NCBI RefSeq assembly: GCF_015351405.1
Contig: NZ_JADKMY010000001.1
Location: 1,320,511-1,384,510, forward strand
Length of the DNA stretch: 64,000 nucleotides
Origin: Corynebacterium suicordis DSM 45110
Lineage (GTDB): Bacteria > Actinomycetota > Actinomycetes > Mycobacteriales > Mycobacteriaceae
Direction: 5' to 3'
The notes under the pieces are model-generated. The model ran no database searches. It was not told the DNA's origin and was given only the letters and a program-made list of their open reading frames with translations. The translations under genes were made by a program, and so were the position numbers. Below, one piece after another: positions 25,452 through 33,459 of this stretch (within the stretch, counting starts at the first letter, position 1; every line of letters starts with the position of its first letter).

Positions 25452-25752
25452 TTAATTAAAATGGTCGCGAGATCTTCAAACGAACCCGGTTCGTTAAAAC
25501 TTTCAATCTAGTCATCCACCTTTTCGACTAGAAAATGCGATGTACTGCGCAGGCGCTACTAACCACAAATCTCGACTCGCTTTCAGCCCATTGCCTTCTA
25601 AACTTGGGCAATAACTGATGCGTTTCAAGGGATCAGCCGCAGCAGTAAGCCACTGTGCGCTCTTGATCCGCACTTCAAATCTTCAAGGTACGGTGCAACT
25701 GAAACTCAGGCGGTATATTGACACTACGCCGACCTCTAAGTAAGGAAACTCC
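25452..25752. promoter_or_regulatory. Noncoding left arm of the island with two inverted repeats
   Basis: Contains AACGAACC-C-GGTTCGTT at 25479-25495 (8-bp perfect arms) and TCTAGTC-N12-GACTAGA at 25507-25532 (7-bp perfect arms), 28-80 bp from the left repeat. These may be recombinase or directionality-factor sites or an operator for the nuclease gene. Just before the nuclease start AAGGA is a good ribosome-binding site. I see no protein-coding sequence here. Confidence 0.5.
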
Positions 25753-26844
25753 ATGCCAATCGAGCAGGAAATTAACCAGTTAGCACAAAAAGTGGTTGAG
25801 CTTAAGCCAATCATCGAGACCGAGGAAGCCACTAAAACCGCTTTCATCATCCCGTTTATTTCTAACGTTCTCGGTTATGACGTAACTGATCCTCGAGAGG
25901 TTATTCCTGAGTACACGGCAGACATTGGCTCCAAAAAAGGCGAGAAAGTCGACTTTGCCATCAAGTCTGGCAATGATTTCCGTTTCCTGATTGAGTGTAA
26001 GAAGATTGGCGAACCACTGCACTTGAATCATGCGAACCAACTTGTTCGGTATTTCAATGTCACGGATACCGAGTTTGCGATTCTGACCAACGGTGAAGTC
26101 TACGAGTTTTACACCCAACTGGACGCGGTCAACCGCATGGATGGAAAACCATTCATGACCTTAGACCTTTCGGCAGTTGATGCAAGATTGTTCCCGCACT
26201 TAGAAATGTGCAGCAAGTCAAACTTCGATGCTGAAACGATCACAGCTAAAGCTGAAGAGTTGAAGTATGTATCAGAAATCAAGAAGGCTGTTGCGAAAGA
26301 ATTTAAAGAACCAAGTCCTGAGATCGTCAGGTTCTTTGCTTCTCAAGTGACATCGCGCCGCATGACTTCACAAAACATCGAACTATTTTCACATTTAACG
26401 TCTACTGCTCTATCGCAATACATCCGGGATGAAGTTAATCGGAGGCTGCGGTCCGCACAAGATCTTGAAGAGCCGTCAGTTGAGGCTTCTTCCGAAGTCG
26501 TAGCCCGCGAGTCGTCTGAAGTGCTGGAAGTCCTGCCTGATTCTCCGAATGTCATCACGACGGCGGAAGAAGTTGCAGCGTACGAGATTATCCGTGCGGT
26601 CTGCTGCTCGGAAGTCCCGGCAAAAGACATTGCGATGCGAGATGCAAAAAGTTATTGCGCCATTCTGTATAAGGACAACAACCGCAAGCCGATAGCTAGA
26701 CTGCTGCTGGATCGGCAAATACCAAGAATCGTAATTTTCACACCTGAGCGTGAAGAAATCGCTCACGATCTACCGGACGGTGTAGAAGGAATCTACGAAT
26801 ATGCCGACGAATTACGTAACCGTGTTTCCTCTCTCAAAGAATAA
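25753..26844 (+). CDS. Solitary HsdR N-terminal-type (PD-(D/E)XK) nuclease-like protein
   Basis: 363 residues. Residues ~20-150 match the type I restriction enzyme R-subunit N-terminal domain (HSDR_N): EEATKTAFIIPFISNVLGYDVTDPREVIPEYTADIGSKKGEKVDFAI and FLIECKKIGEPL give the PD-(D/E)XK site Asp67...Glu81-Cys-Lys83. No helicase (DEAD) motor, methylase or specificity subunit follows. The middle is helical and acidic/Ser-rich (~235-265). A distinct C-terminal domain (~275-360: AAYEIIRAVCC...VPAKDIAMRDAKSYCAILYKDNNRKPIARLLLD) resembles the tail of other solitary HSDR_N proteins. Likely a DNA nuclease used in defence or element maintenance; this is inference. Lower GC than neighbours and location in a tRNA island indicate transfer. 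Confidence 0.85.
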   Translation: MPIEQEINQLAQKVVELKPIIETEEATKTAFIIPFISNVLGYDVTDPREVIPEYTADIGSKKGEKVDFAIKSGNDFRFLIECKKIGEPLHLNHANQLVRYFNVTDTEFAILTNGEVYEFYTQLDAVNRMDGKPFMTLDLSAVDARLFPHLEMCSKSNFDAETITAKAEELKYVSEIKKAVAKEFKEPSPEIVRFFASQVTSRRMTSQNIELFSHLTSTALSQYIRDEVNRRLRSAQDLEEPSVEASSEVVARESSEVLEVLPDSPNVITTAEEVAAYEIIRAVCCSEVPAKDIAMRDAKSYCAILYKDNNRKPIARLLLDRQIPRIVIFTPEREEIAHDLPDGVEGIYEYADELRNRVSSLKE

Positions 26845-27097
26845 GCTTCAATCAAAAACTGGTGCGTGATACATGCCCACAGATGGTCTGAACCGCTGAC
26901 TTCAAACTCGGCCAGCTGCGTAGCGTTCATTGACTGCCGAAGAGTAAGGACGGCCCGCCCGCTTGGTCTTCGTGGATCTTCGCTTGATTACCATCGAATT
27001 TTAGACTTCTGACACAAGCACCCAACAGAACGATTCAGATTCTGCTCCGGGGATCGTGAACAAGATGGTTGAGCCCTGACTTCCGATATTCTCGACA
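26845..27097. other. Right arm of the island, no recognisable gene
   Basis: 253 bp after the nuclease stop. Six-frame reading gives only fragments of up to about 30 codons, such as a Lys/Arg-rich one on the minus strand, none recognisable as an integrase or transposase. The following 109 bp up to the DUF4442 start contain the right repeat and a GGTTATTCGCTGGCC-type inverted segment. Confidence 0.6.
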
Positions 27098-27128
27098 AGG
27101 TTCAAATCCTGTCAGCCCGACCAATCTA
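27098..27128. repeat. Right attachment-site-like direct repeat
   Basis: Exact 31-bp copy of 25421-25451 carrying the tRNA-Pro 3' end without the rest of the tRNA, i.e. the displaced end left by insertion. Confidence 0.85.
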
Positions 27129-27237
27129 ATGAAGGTCAGCAAATAACTCCGGTTATTCGCTGGCCTTTTTCGTTGCCAGGGAAAAGCACAGATAGTCTGG
27201 TTGTCATCGTGATCAACCCCTTATGAAGGAGAAACCC

Positions 27238-27690
27238 GTGGCCTTTACCCCTCAGCAGTTCCGCCGCTTCATGCAGTTTTGGCCACCGTACCTGGGTGCG
27301 GGAGTGAAAGTTGAAGAGTTCACCGATGATGGCTCCCAAGTTGTCGTCTCTCACAAGCCGAACCGCCTCACGAAGAACGCGGTGGGCACGGCCTTTGGCG
27401 GCACGATCCTCTCCATGACTGACCCTTTCTTCATGCTGGCCTCGATGTCTCGGCTGGGGCGGGAGTACAACGTGTGGGATATCCGCGCTGAAGTTGAGTT
27501 CGTGAAGCCGGGTAAGGGAAAAATTACCGCGGACATGCGCATCGATGATGAGACGTACCAGCTCATCAAGGAGAAAACTGCGGACGGCTCGAAGTATCTC
27601 CACTGGTTCGATGTGGACGTCAAGGACGAATCAGGTGACGTAGTGGCTCACGTTCGCCGCCAGGTGTACTACCGAAAGAAGAAGCGTTAA
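27238..27690 (+). CDS. DUF4442 hotdog-fold (acyl-CoA thioesterase-like) protein
   Basis: 150 residues. The sequence AFTPQQFRRFMQFWPPYLGAGVKVEEFTDDGSQVVVSHKPNRLTKNAVGTAFGGTILSMTDPFFMLASMSRLG is typical of DUF4442, a hotdog-fold family related to PaaI thioesterases; the helix FGGTILSMTDPFFMLA is the hotdog central helix with the acidic residue. I chose the GTG at 27238, six bases after GAAGGAG; an ATG at 27223 lies in front of that ribosome-binding site. It is the first gene after the island's right repeat and sits 4 bp before acr3, so it may be transcribed with the arsenic genes, though a functional link is not evident. Confidence 0.82.
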   Translation: MAFTPQQFRRFMQFWPPYLGAGVKVEEFTDDGSQVVVSHKPNRLTKNAVGTAFGGTILSMTDPFFMLASMSRLGREYNVWDIRAEVEFVKPGKGKITADMRIDDETYQLIKEKTADGSKYLHWFDVDVKDESGDVVAHVRRQVYYRKKKR

Positions 27691-27694
27691 CTCG

Positions 27695-28819
27695 ATGACC
27701 TCAGCTGCTCCCGCTCGCCCGAACCGCCCGCAGGGCCTCCCCCTGCTGGATAAGCTTCTCCCCTTGTGGATCCTGCTGGCCATGCTCTTGGGCCTTGGCA
27801 TCAGCAGCTTCGCTCCCGGCATCAGCACAGCGCTGGAAGCCATGCACATCGGCAGCATTTCCGTCCCCATTGCGCTTGGTTTGCTGGTCATGATGTACCC
27901 GCCACTGGCCAAGGTGCGCTTCGATCGAGCTCGGGACATCGCCGCCGACCGCCGCCTTTTGGTCATCTCTCTGCTGCTGAACTGGATCGCCGGCCCGCTA
28001 CTCATGTTCACCCTGGCCTGGCTCTTCCTGGCTGATCACCCCGAGCTTCGCACGGGATTGATCATCGTGGGTCTGGCCCGCTGCATCGCGATGGTGCTCA
28101 TCTGGTCAGATCTAGCCTGCGGTGACCGCGAGGCAACCGCAGTTCTGGTGGCCATCAACTCCTTCTTCCAAGTGTTGATGTTTGGCGTGCTCGGCTGGTT
28201 CTACCTGCAGGTACTCCCCAACTGGCTAGGCCTGGACGCCACCGCTGCGGATTTCTCTTTCTGGTCGATCGTCAGCTCCGTGCTGATCTTCCTCGGCATT
28301 CCGCTCTTAGCCGGCGTGGGTTCGCGCCTCATCGGTGAGCGCACCAAGGGCCGCGCGTGGTACGAGGAAAAGTTCCTCCCCGCCATCGATCCCCTAGCGC
28401 TGCTCGGCCTGCTCTACACAATCGTGTTGCTCTTCGCCTTGCAGGGTCAGCAGGTCATGGACGATCCCCTGGCCGTTGCTCGCGTAGCCCTGCCGATGCT
28501 CTGCTACTTCATCGCGATGTTCTTCTTCGCCCTCTTCATCAGCAAAGCAGCCGGCTTGAACTACGCCCGCTCCACCTCGGTATCCTTCACCGCCGCGGGC
28601 AATAACTTCGAGCTCGCCATCGCCGTGAGCATCGGCACCTTCGGCGCCTTTTCCCAGCAGGCCCTAGCCGGAACTGTGGGCCCGCTGGTGGAAATCCCCG
28701 TGCTCGTAAGCTTGGTCTACGTGATTCTGTGGCTCGGTCCCCGCCTGTTCCCCCAGGACCCCACGCTCCCTCCCCGTTCTTTTATTTCGACGCCAACTCC
28801 CACCAACCAGAAAGACTAA
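27695..28819 (+). CDS. acr3: ACR3-family arsenite efflux permease
   Basis: 374 residues with about ten membrane helices, the ACR3 (not ArsB) architecture. The helix-4 motif [20 protein letters not shown] holds the conserved cysteine essential in characterised Acr3 proteins; [14 protein letters not shown] and [21 protein letters not shown] are the conserved helix 9/10 region. It extrudes arsenite using the proton motive force. The adjacent arsC supplies arsenite from arsenate. No ArsR repressor gene is found near, so regulation must come from elsewhere or be constitutive. Confidence 0.95.
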   Translation: MTSAAPARPNRPQGLPLLDKLLPLWILLAMLLGLGISSFAPGISTALEAMHIGSISVPIALGLLVMMYPPLAKVRFDRARDIAADRRLLVISLLLNWIAGPLLMFTLAWLFLADHPELRTGLIIVGLARCIAMVLIWSDLACGDREATAVLVAINSFFQVLMFGVLGWFYLQVLPNWLGLDATAADFSFWSIVSSVLIFLGIPLLAGVGSRLIGERTKGRAWYEEKFLPAIDPLALLGLLYTIVLLFALQGQQVMDDPLAVARVALPMLCYFIAMFFFALFISKAAGLNYARSTSVSFTAAGNNFELAIAVSIGTFGAFSQQALAGTVGPLVEIPVLVSLVYVILWLGPRLFPQDPTLPPRSFISTPTPTNQKD

Positions 28820-28821
28820 CC

Positions 28822-29238
28822 ATGACTTCTCAACAATCCGTACTCTTCGTGTGCTCCAGCAATGGAGGAAAATCCCAGATGGCCGCGGCCTTGGCGGAAA
28901 AGCACGCCGCTGGCAAGGTGGAGATCCATTCCTGCGGTACCAACCCAGGAGACTCCCTGAACGGCGAGTCTGTGGAAGCTATCGCTGAGGTGGGAGCTGA
29001 CATGTCTCACGGCAGCCCCAAGGGCGTGGATCCCGAACTGCTCAAGCGTGTGAACAAAGTTGTGGTGCTGGGCAGCAGCGCGAAGCTGGAGATGCCCGCT
29101 GATGCCCAAGGAACCCTGGAGCAGTGGGATATTGATGAACCCTCCCACCGGGATATCCACGGTATGGAGCGGATGCGCATCGTCCGGGATGATATCGATA
29201 GCCGCGTCAAGCACCTGCTGGACACGATGGATAACTAA
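28822..29238 (+). CDS. arsC: Arsenate reductase, low-molecular-weight phosphatase fold (mycothiol-dependent type)
   Basis: 138 residues; ATG lies 2 bp after the acr3 stop, the in-frame extension into acr3 being spurious. The P-loop reads [20 protein letters not shown], a CX5K-S variant of the CX5R-S loop; NGGKSQMA is, to my recollection, the form in the mycothiol-dependent ArsC enzymes of C. glutamicum, which attach arsenate to mycothiol and release arsenite through mycoredoxin. The acid loop is EQWDIDEPS. Only two cysteines are present (in the P-loop and HSCGTNPG), so the thioredoxin-type resolving pair is lacking. Confidence 0.9.
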   Translation: MTSQQSVLFVCSSNGGKSQMAAALAEKHAAGKVEIHSCGTNPGDSLNGESVEAIAEVGADMSHGSPKGVDPELLKRVNKVVVLGSSAKLEMPADAQGTLEQWDIDEPSHRDIHGMERMRIVRDDIDSRVKHLLDTMDN

Positions 29239-29257
29239 AACAACCGCGCACAGTAAA

Positions 29258-29291
29258 AAATCCCCCGCCAGAAGCAACTGGCGGGGGATTT
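29258..29291. terminator. Strong bidirectional terminator between arsC and the symporter gene
   Basis: A 14-bp perfect stem AAATCCCCCGCCAG/CTGGCGGGGGATTT with a 6-nt loop, preceded by AAA and followed by a T-rich stretch, between two convergent genes. Confidence 0.9.
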
Positions 29292-29302
29292 CGTTAGCGT
29301 TC

Positions 29303-30661
29303 TTAGGCCTTGGCCCAGCGGGATTCTTCCAGAATTCCGGCGCGCTTGGCCACCACGGTGGCGGTCAGGGACTGACCGGTCACGTTGACTGCGGTGCGTC
29401 CCATATCAATGATTGGCTCGATGGCGAGCAGCAAGCCAACACCGGCGAGGGGAAGACCCAGTGTGGAGAGCGTCAGGGTCAACATCACGGTGGCGCCAGT
29501 GGTGCCGGCGGTTGCCGCGCTACCCAGCACGGATACCAAGATGATCAGCAGGTAGTGCGTGAGGTTGAGGTCAATGCCGTAGAACTGTGCCACGAAGATC
29601 GCCGCGATTGCGGGATAGACCGCAGCACACCCATCCATCTTGGTGGCAGCTCCCAGGGGAATCGCAAAGGAGGCGTATTCGCGTGGCACGCCCATCTCGT
29701 CCTCGGTGATGCGCTGGTTGACGGGCATGACTCCCATGGAGGAACGAGTGACGAAGCCCAGTGAGGTCACTGGCCACACCTTTTGGTAGAAGTTGGCCAC
29801 CGAAAGTCCGTTGAGCTTCAAGACCACGGGGTAGATCACACCTGCCACGATGGCCAGGCCCACGTAGATGGCCAGCACAAACTTGCCGAGTGCGCCCAGT
29901 GCTTCCCAGCCGTAGGAGTACACGGCCGTACCAATCAAGGCTGCCGTACCGATCGGTGCCAGGCGGATGATCCACCACAGCACCTTTTGCACGATGGTGA
30001 GGAAGCTCTCCATGAAGTGCAGGAAAGGCTCGGCGGTCTTGCCGGTCTTAACTGCGGCCACGCCAATCACGATGGAGACGACCAAGAGCTGCAACACGTT
30101 GAAGCTCAGCGAGACGTGATCTTCGCTCAATGAAGCCTGCAAGCCAAGGATGTTCTGCGGAACGATCGATTGCAGGAATGCGGTCCAGCTACCCTGCTTG
30201 GATGGCTCAGCAGCAGTGCTGGCATCCACGGCGGCGCCCACTCCGGGCTTCATCACCAGGGCCACGATGATGCCGGTCACCACGCTGAAGAACGCGGTGA
30301 TGGCGAACCACCACAGGGTACTGATGGCCAGCTTGGCGGCGTTGGCAACCTTGCGCAGGTTAGCCACACTGGTGATAACGGCCGCAATGATCAGCGGTGG
30401 AATCATCACCTTGAGCAGCTGCACATAGGCGCTGCCCACACCGTCGAGCAAAGCTCCCAGCCAGTTATCCTCTTCACCTTCGGTACCTAACGCCCGAGCA
30501 ACAAAGCCCAGTGCCAGGCCGATGAAAAGACCAGCGACTACTTGCGCGCCAAACCCTCGGTACCACGAACTGTTGCTTTCAGGCGTGGTCGAGGGCGTGG
30601 AATCTGCAGAACTCGAGTGTTGCGGCTCTGCGGTGGTTTGCGTGGAGTTCATCCTGCGCAC
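29303..30661 (-). CDS. Dicarboxylate/amino acid:cation symporter (DAACS family)
   Basis: 452 residues with about eight helices and two re-entrant hairpins, as in GltP/DctA-type sodium or proton symporters. Typical motifs: the serine-rich hairpin region TSLGFVTRSSMGVMPVN, AIPLGAATKMDGCAAVYPAIAAIFVAQFYGIDL and SVLGSAATAGTTGATVMLTLTLSTLGLPLAGVGLLLAIEPIIDMGRTAVNVTG, the substrate- and ion-binding segment (D-x3-R-x2-N). The arginine in DMGRTA rather than a following Arg/Thr switch does not decide between glutamate and C4-dicarboxylates. Start: GTG 30661 with GAGGAACG upstream; ATG three codons later is the alternative. Confidence 0.9.
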   Translation of the reverse strand: MRRMNSTQTTAEPQHSSSADSTPSTTPESNSSWYRGFGAQVVAGLFIGLALGFVARALGTEGEEDNWLGALLDGVGSAYVQLLKVMIPPLIIAAVITSVANLRKVANAAKLAISTLWWFAITAFFSVVTGIIVALVMKPGVGAAVDASTAAEPSKQGSWTAFLQSIVPQNILGLQASLSEDHVSLSFNVLQLLVVSIVIGVAAVKTGKTAEPFLHFMESFLTIVQKVLWWIIRLAPIGTAALIGTAVYSYGWEALGALGKFVLAIYVGLAIVAGVIYPVVLKLNGLSVANFYQKVWPVTSLGFVTRSSMGVMPVNQRITEDEMGVPREYASFAIPLGAATKMDGCAAVYPAIAAIFVAQFYGIDLNLTHYLLIILVSVLGSAATAGTTGATVMLTLTLSTLGLPLAGVGLLLAIEPIIDMGRTAVNVTGQSLTATVVAKRAGILEESRWAKA

Positions 30662-30840
30662 CCGTTCCTCTCTCTTGTGTCAGAAGACTTCAAAACTAGA
30701 CTCATCTGTCTATTTTTGCAATATCCCTTCCAACCATCGACGCGCGGAGTCTATTCCCCACCCCTCAACAATCCATCGGAATGCCCCCTCATCGGTCCGC
30801 AACAGCCAACGACCACCTAGCCACAGCTCAGAAACAGCAA

Positions 30841-30868
30841 AATCCCCAGCGAATAAACGCTGGGGATT
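30841..30868. terminator. Terminator downstream of gapB
   Basis: Perfect 11-bp stem AATCCCCAGCG/CGCTGGGGATT with a 6-nt loop, followed on the minus strand by TTTTGCTG; lies 40 bp after the gapB stop. Confidence 0.85.
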
Positions 30869-30910
30869 CTCTAAACAAATCAGTGACACGAAAGCACTGA
30901 TGCGCGGGTT

Positions 30911-32365
30911 TTAGACCTCGCTGGCATCGCTGCGACGAGGCATGACCTCTGGACGCACGCCCGCGATTTCCTCCACGATGCGCACAACCTGGTTGGAGTA
31001 ACCGAACTCGTTGTCGTACCACACGTAGAGCACCAGGTGGTTTCCGCTGGCGATGGTTGCCAAACCGTCTACGACACCTGCATGCGTCGAGCCCACAAAA
31101 TCAGTGGAGACTACTTCAGGGGAATGAATGTAGCCGATCTGCTGACGCAGGTTGGAGTGCAGGGAGACACGACGGAGGTAGTTGTTGACCTCTTCTGCCT
31201 CTACATCAGATTCCAGATCCAGGTTCAGCACGGCCATGGAGACGTCTGGGGTCGGTACGCGGATGGCGTTACCGGTGAGCTTGCCCGCGAAATCAGGCAG
31301 AGCCTTGGACACGGCCTTCGCCGCACCCGTGGCGGTGAGCACCATGTTCAGGCTGGCAGAACGGCCACGGCGCTCACCCTTGTGGAAGTTATCGATCAGG
31401 TTCTGATCGTTGGTGAAGGAGTGCACGGTTTCCACGTGTCCGTGGCGCACGCCGTAGCGATCCGCAATCACCTTGAGCACTGGGGTGATGCCGTTGGTGG
31501 TGCACGATGCGGCGGAAAGAATCTGATCGGAATCATCGATATCGGCGTGGTTGATGCCGTAGACGATGTTCTTGATGTCACCCTTGCCCGGTGCCGTGAG
31601 CAGCACCTTGGAGACACCCTTGGACTTGAGGTGCTGACTCAGGCCATCGCGGTCGCGCCACACGCCGGTGTTGTCCACCACGATGGCATCGTTGATGCCG
31701 TACTCGGTGTAATCGATCTCGGATGGATCACCCGCGTAAATCACCTGGATGGCGGTGCCGTTGGCGTAGATGACGTTGTTTTCCTCATCGATGGTGATGG
31801 TGCCATCGAACGCGCCGTGGACAGAATCCCGACGCAACAAGGACGCGCGCTTCTTCAAATCGCCAGCACCCTTGGAACGCACCACCACGGCACGCAGGCG
31901 AGCTCCACCGTAAGTAGCCTCACGGGAGATCAGAATGCGGGCCAGAAGACGGCCAATGCGGCCGAAGCCGTAGAGCACCACATCGCGGGAATCGCGCTGC
32001 TCGAACTTACCGATGATGTCCTGCAGCTGATCTTCCAGGAAGCTGCGCAGGTCCTGATCCCCGGTCTGCTCCGCGTAACGCTGAGCCAAGGTACCGATAT
32101 CAATGGATGCGGTGCCCAGATCCATGGTGGCCAGCTCTTGCAGGATCGGCAGGGTCTCGTTCAAGGTCATTTCCTTGGCCACCACGCGGCGCGCGTAGCG
32201 GTGAGACTTGATGATGTCGATGTCCGAGTTGTTCACCAACAGGCGACCAAACATGGAAGTCACCACGTTCTTCTCGCGGTGAAGCTGGCTGATCAGTGGA
32301 AGCATCTGCTGCGCCAAGTGCAGGCGCTCGTTCCATTCGTTATGGTGCTGCTCTGGAGCGGTCAT
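30911..32365 (-). CDS. gapB: Glyceraldehyde-3-phosphate dehydrogenase, long GapB type
   Basis: About 484 residues. The NAD(P)-binding motif DVVLYGFGRIGRLLARILISRE begins only at ~130, after an N-terminal extension of about 125 residues; the catalytic region SAASCTTNGITPVLKVI (nucleophile Cys) and the C-terminal WYDNEFGYSNQVVRI are standard. This long form corresponds to corynebacterial GapB (GapX), which in C. glutamicum works mainly in gluconeogenesis with NADP, while glycolysis uses the shorter GapA elsewhere. Start ATG 32365 preceded by GCGAGGA; the frame upstream to 32455 is not conserved-looking. Transcribed alone, with a terminator after it. Confidence 0.9.
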   Translation of the reverse strand: MTAPEQHHNEWNERLHLAQQMLPLISQLHREKNVVTSMFGRLLVNNSDIDIIKSHRYARRVVAKEMTLNETLPILQELATMDLGTASIDIGTLAQRYAEQTGDQDLRSFLEDQLQDIIGKFEQRDSRDVVLYGFGRIGRLLARILISREATYGGARLRAVVVRSKGAGDLKKRASLLRRDSVHGAFDGTITIDEENNVIYANGTAIQVIYAGDPSEIDYTEYGINDAIVVDNTGVWRDRDGLSQHLKSKGVSKVLLTAPGKGDIKNIVYGINHADIDDSDQILSAASCTTNGITPVLKVIADRYGVRHGHVETVHSFTNDQNLIDNFHKGERRGRSASLNMVLTATGAAKAVSKALPDFAGKLTGNAIRVPTPDVSMAVLNLDLESDVEAEEVNNYLRRVSLHSNLRQQIGYIHSPEVVSTDFVGSTHAGVVDGLATIASGNHLVLYVWYDNEFGYSNQVVRIVEEIAGVRPEVMPRRSDASEV

Positions 32366-32648
32366 CAATCCTCGCTGTCCGATGTTGAAAAAAGCGTTCC
32401 CGGGGTGTCGGGCTTTCACTAGCACTTTAGGCGATACCCCGCGGATTCCCCGCACCCTGACCCGATTTCGAGCCCAGATGTGCGCTTATCGCCATCTACC
32501 GGGGTAATTGTGGTCTGCGTCTCGCTTTCGTGCATCTGGGTAGCCCATAAATTCGTTATGCGTTCATAACCCGATGGTGAAGAAGATCTTCTAAAAAAGT
32601 TCCGTTCGAGACGCGCTGAATCCGATTTTGTTTTGTACGCTAAACGCT
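32366..32648. promoter_or_regulatory. gapB/hemolysin III divergent regulatory region with inverted repeats
   Basis: 283 bp without a gene. It contains GTTATG-CGTT-CATAAC (32555-32570), the 12-bp palindrome AGAAGATCTTCT (32581-32592, followed by A6), and a widely spaced inverted pair CCCAGATG (32473-32480)/CATCTGGG (32533-32540). On the plus strand TACGCT at 32636-32641 stands seven bases before the ATG at 32649 with no Shine-Dalgarno, suggesting a leaderless hemolysin III transcript. Confidence 0.45.
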
Positions 32649-33401
32649 ATGACCATCTCCTCCCCAACCAAAGGTGGCCAGGGACACTCCATGCGCGAAG
32701 AGCTCCGCCACCAAATCTTTGATCGCGGTCCCCGGCCAGCTCTCCGCGGGCGTCTCCACACTGCGGCCGCGTGGTATTTTGCCGGCACCTCCACCGCTTT
32801 GACGGTGGTGGCAATTATCTTGGACGGTTACGGCATGATGTCACTCGTCACAGCCGTGTACTCGGTGTGCCTGGTCGGCATGCTCGCCACGTCTGCGCTG
32901 TACCACCGCGCACCTTGGCGTTCAGAGGCCACGGTGCAGGGATGGCGCAGGGCAGACCACGTGATGATCGCCGTGTTCATCGCGGGCACCTACGGCCCGG
33001 TGACGGTGGGAGCGTTTGGTTCGGAATGGTTCCATAACGCCGGGTGGGGCTATTCGGGCGGTCTGTGGATCGTGGCTCTGAGCTGGGTCGCCGCGGCAGT
33101 AGCGGCCGCCCTCAATATCATCTGGCTGCACCACCCCCGCGGGCTTTCCACCAGCGTGTATTTGATGCTGGGCAGTCTAGCTATCGTCGCTCCACTGGGA
33201 TTCTTCTACGGAATTGGCCTGGCAGCCAGCATTCTCATTGGAGTCGGCGGATTGGTTTATACCTTGGGTGCACTAGTTTATGCAGCACGATGGCCGAATC
33301 CTTCCGAGCGTTGGTTCGGGTTCCACGAGGTTTTTCACGCCACCACCATCATCGCGGCAGCTTTGCACCACATCGCCATCTGGCTGATCGTGCTGCGCTA
33401 G
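32649..33401 (+). CDS. Hemolysin III (PAQR/HlyIII) family membrane protein
   Basis: 250 residues with seven hydrophobic helices. Family motifs: SALYHRAPWRSEA, the helix-3 RRADHVMIAVFIAGTYGPV and the C-terminal HEVFHATTIIAAALHHIAIW, whose His residues with the early Ser/His form the predicted metal site of PAQR/HlyIII proteins. The name derives from hemolytic activity of a Bacillus cereus member; in most bacteria the role is unknown (possible lipid hydrolase or membrane homeostasis). An ATG at 32628 is also in frame, but the TACGCT -10-like element lies between the two, favouring 32649. Confidence 0.9.
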   Translation: MTISSPTKGGQGHSMREELRHQIFDRGPRPALRGRLHTAAAWYFAGTSTALTVVAIILDGYGMMSLVTAVYSVCLVGMLATSALYHRAPWRSEATVQGWRRADHVMIAVFIAGTYGPVTVGAFGSEWFHNAGWGYSGGLWIVALSWVAAAVAAALNIIWLHHPRGLSTSVYLMLGSLAIVAPLGFFYGIGLAASILIGVGGLVYTLGALVYAARWPNPSERWFGFHEVFHATTIIAAALHHIAIWLIVLR

Positions 33402-33459
33402 CAGATATTTGCACCCAAGTAAAGACTAAACTGCAGGTCAATCGGGTAATCTAAAGGTC

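Larger units (their letters stand above)
25421..27128. mobile_element. Mini genomic island in tRNA-Pro bounded by 31-bp direct repeats
   Basis: The two exact 31-bp repeats are 1,677 bp apart. Between them lie one 363-codon gene for a HsdR-N-type nuclease, about 300 bp of noncoding DNA with two inverted repeats on the left and about 250 bp of apparently noncoding DNA on the right. Base composition is visibly more AT-rich than the flanking uvrA-like and DUF4442 genes. No integrase, excisionase or transposase can be seen inside, so it is either a deletion remnant of a larger element or a non-autonomous cargo cassette mobilised in trans. Confidence 0.8.

Noticed and set aside
26845..27097. Remnant integrase or transposase in the island's right arm
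   Set aside because: Only short fragments of up to about 30 codons were found in six frames, without tyrosine-recombinase or DDE motifs.
31037..32422. 461-codon antisense frame opposite gapB
   Set aside because: No recognisable protein; gapB is certain.
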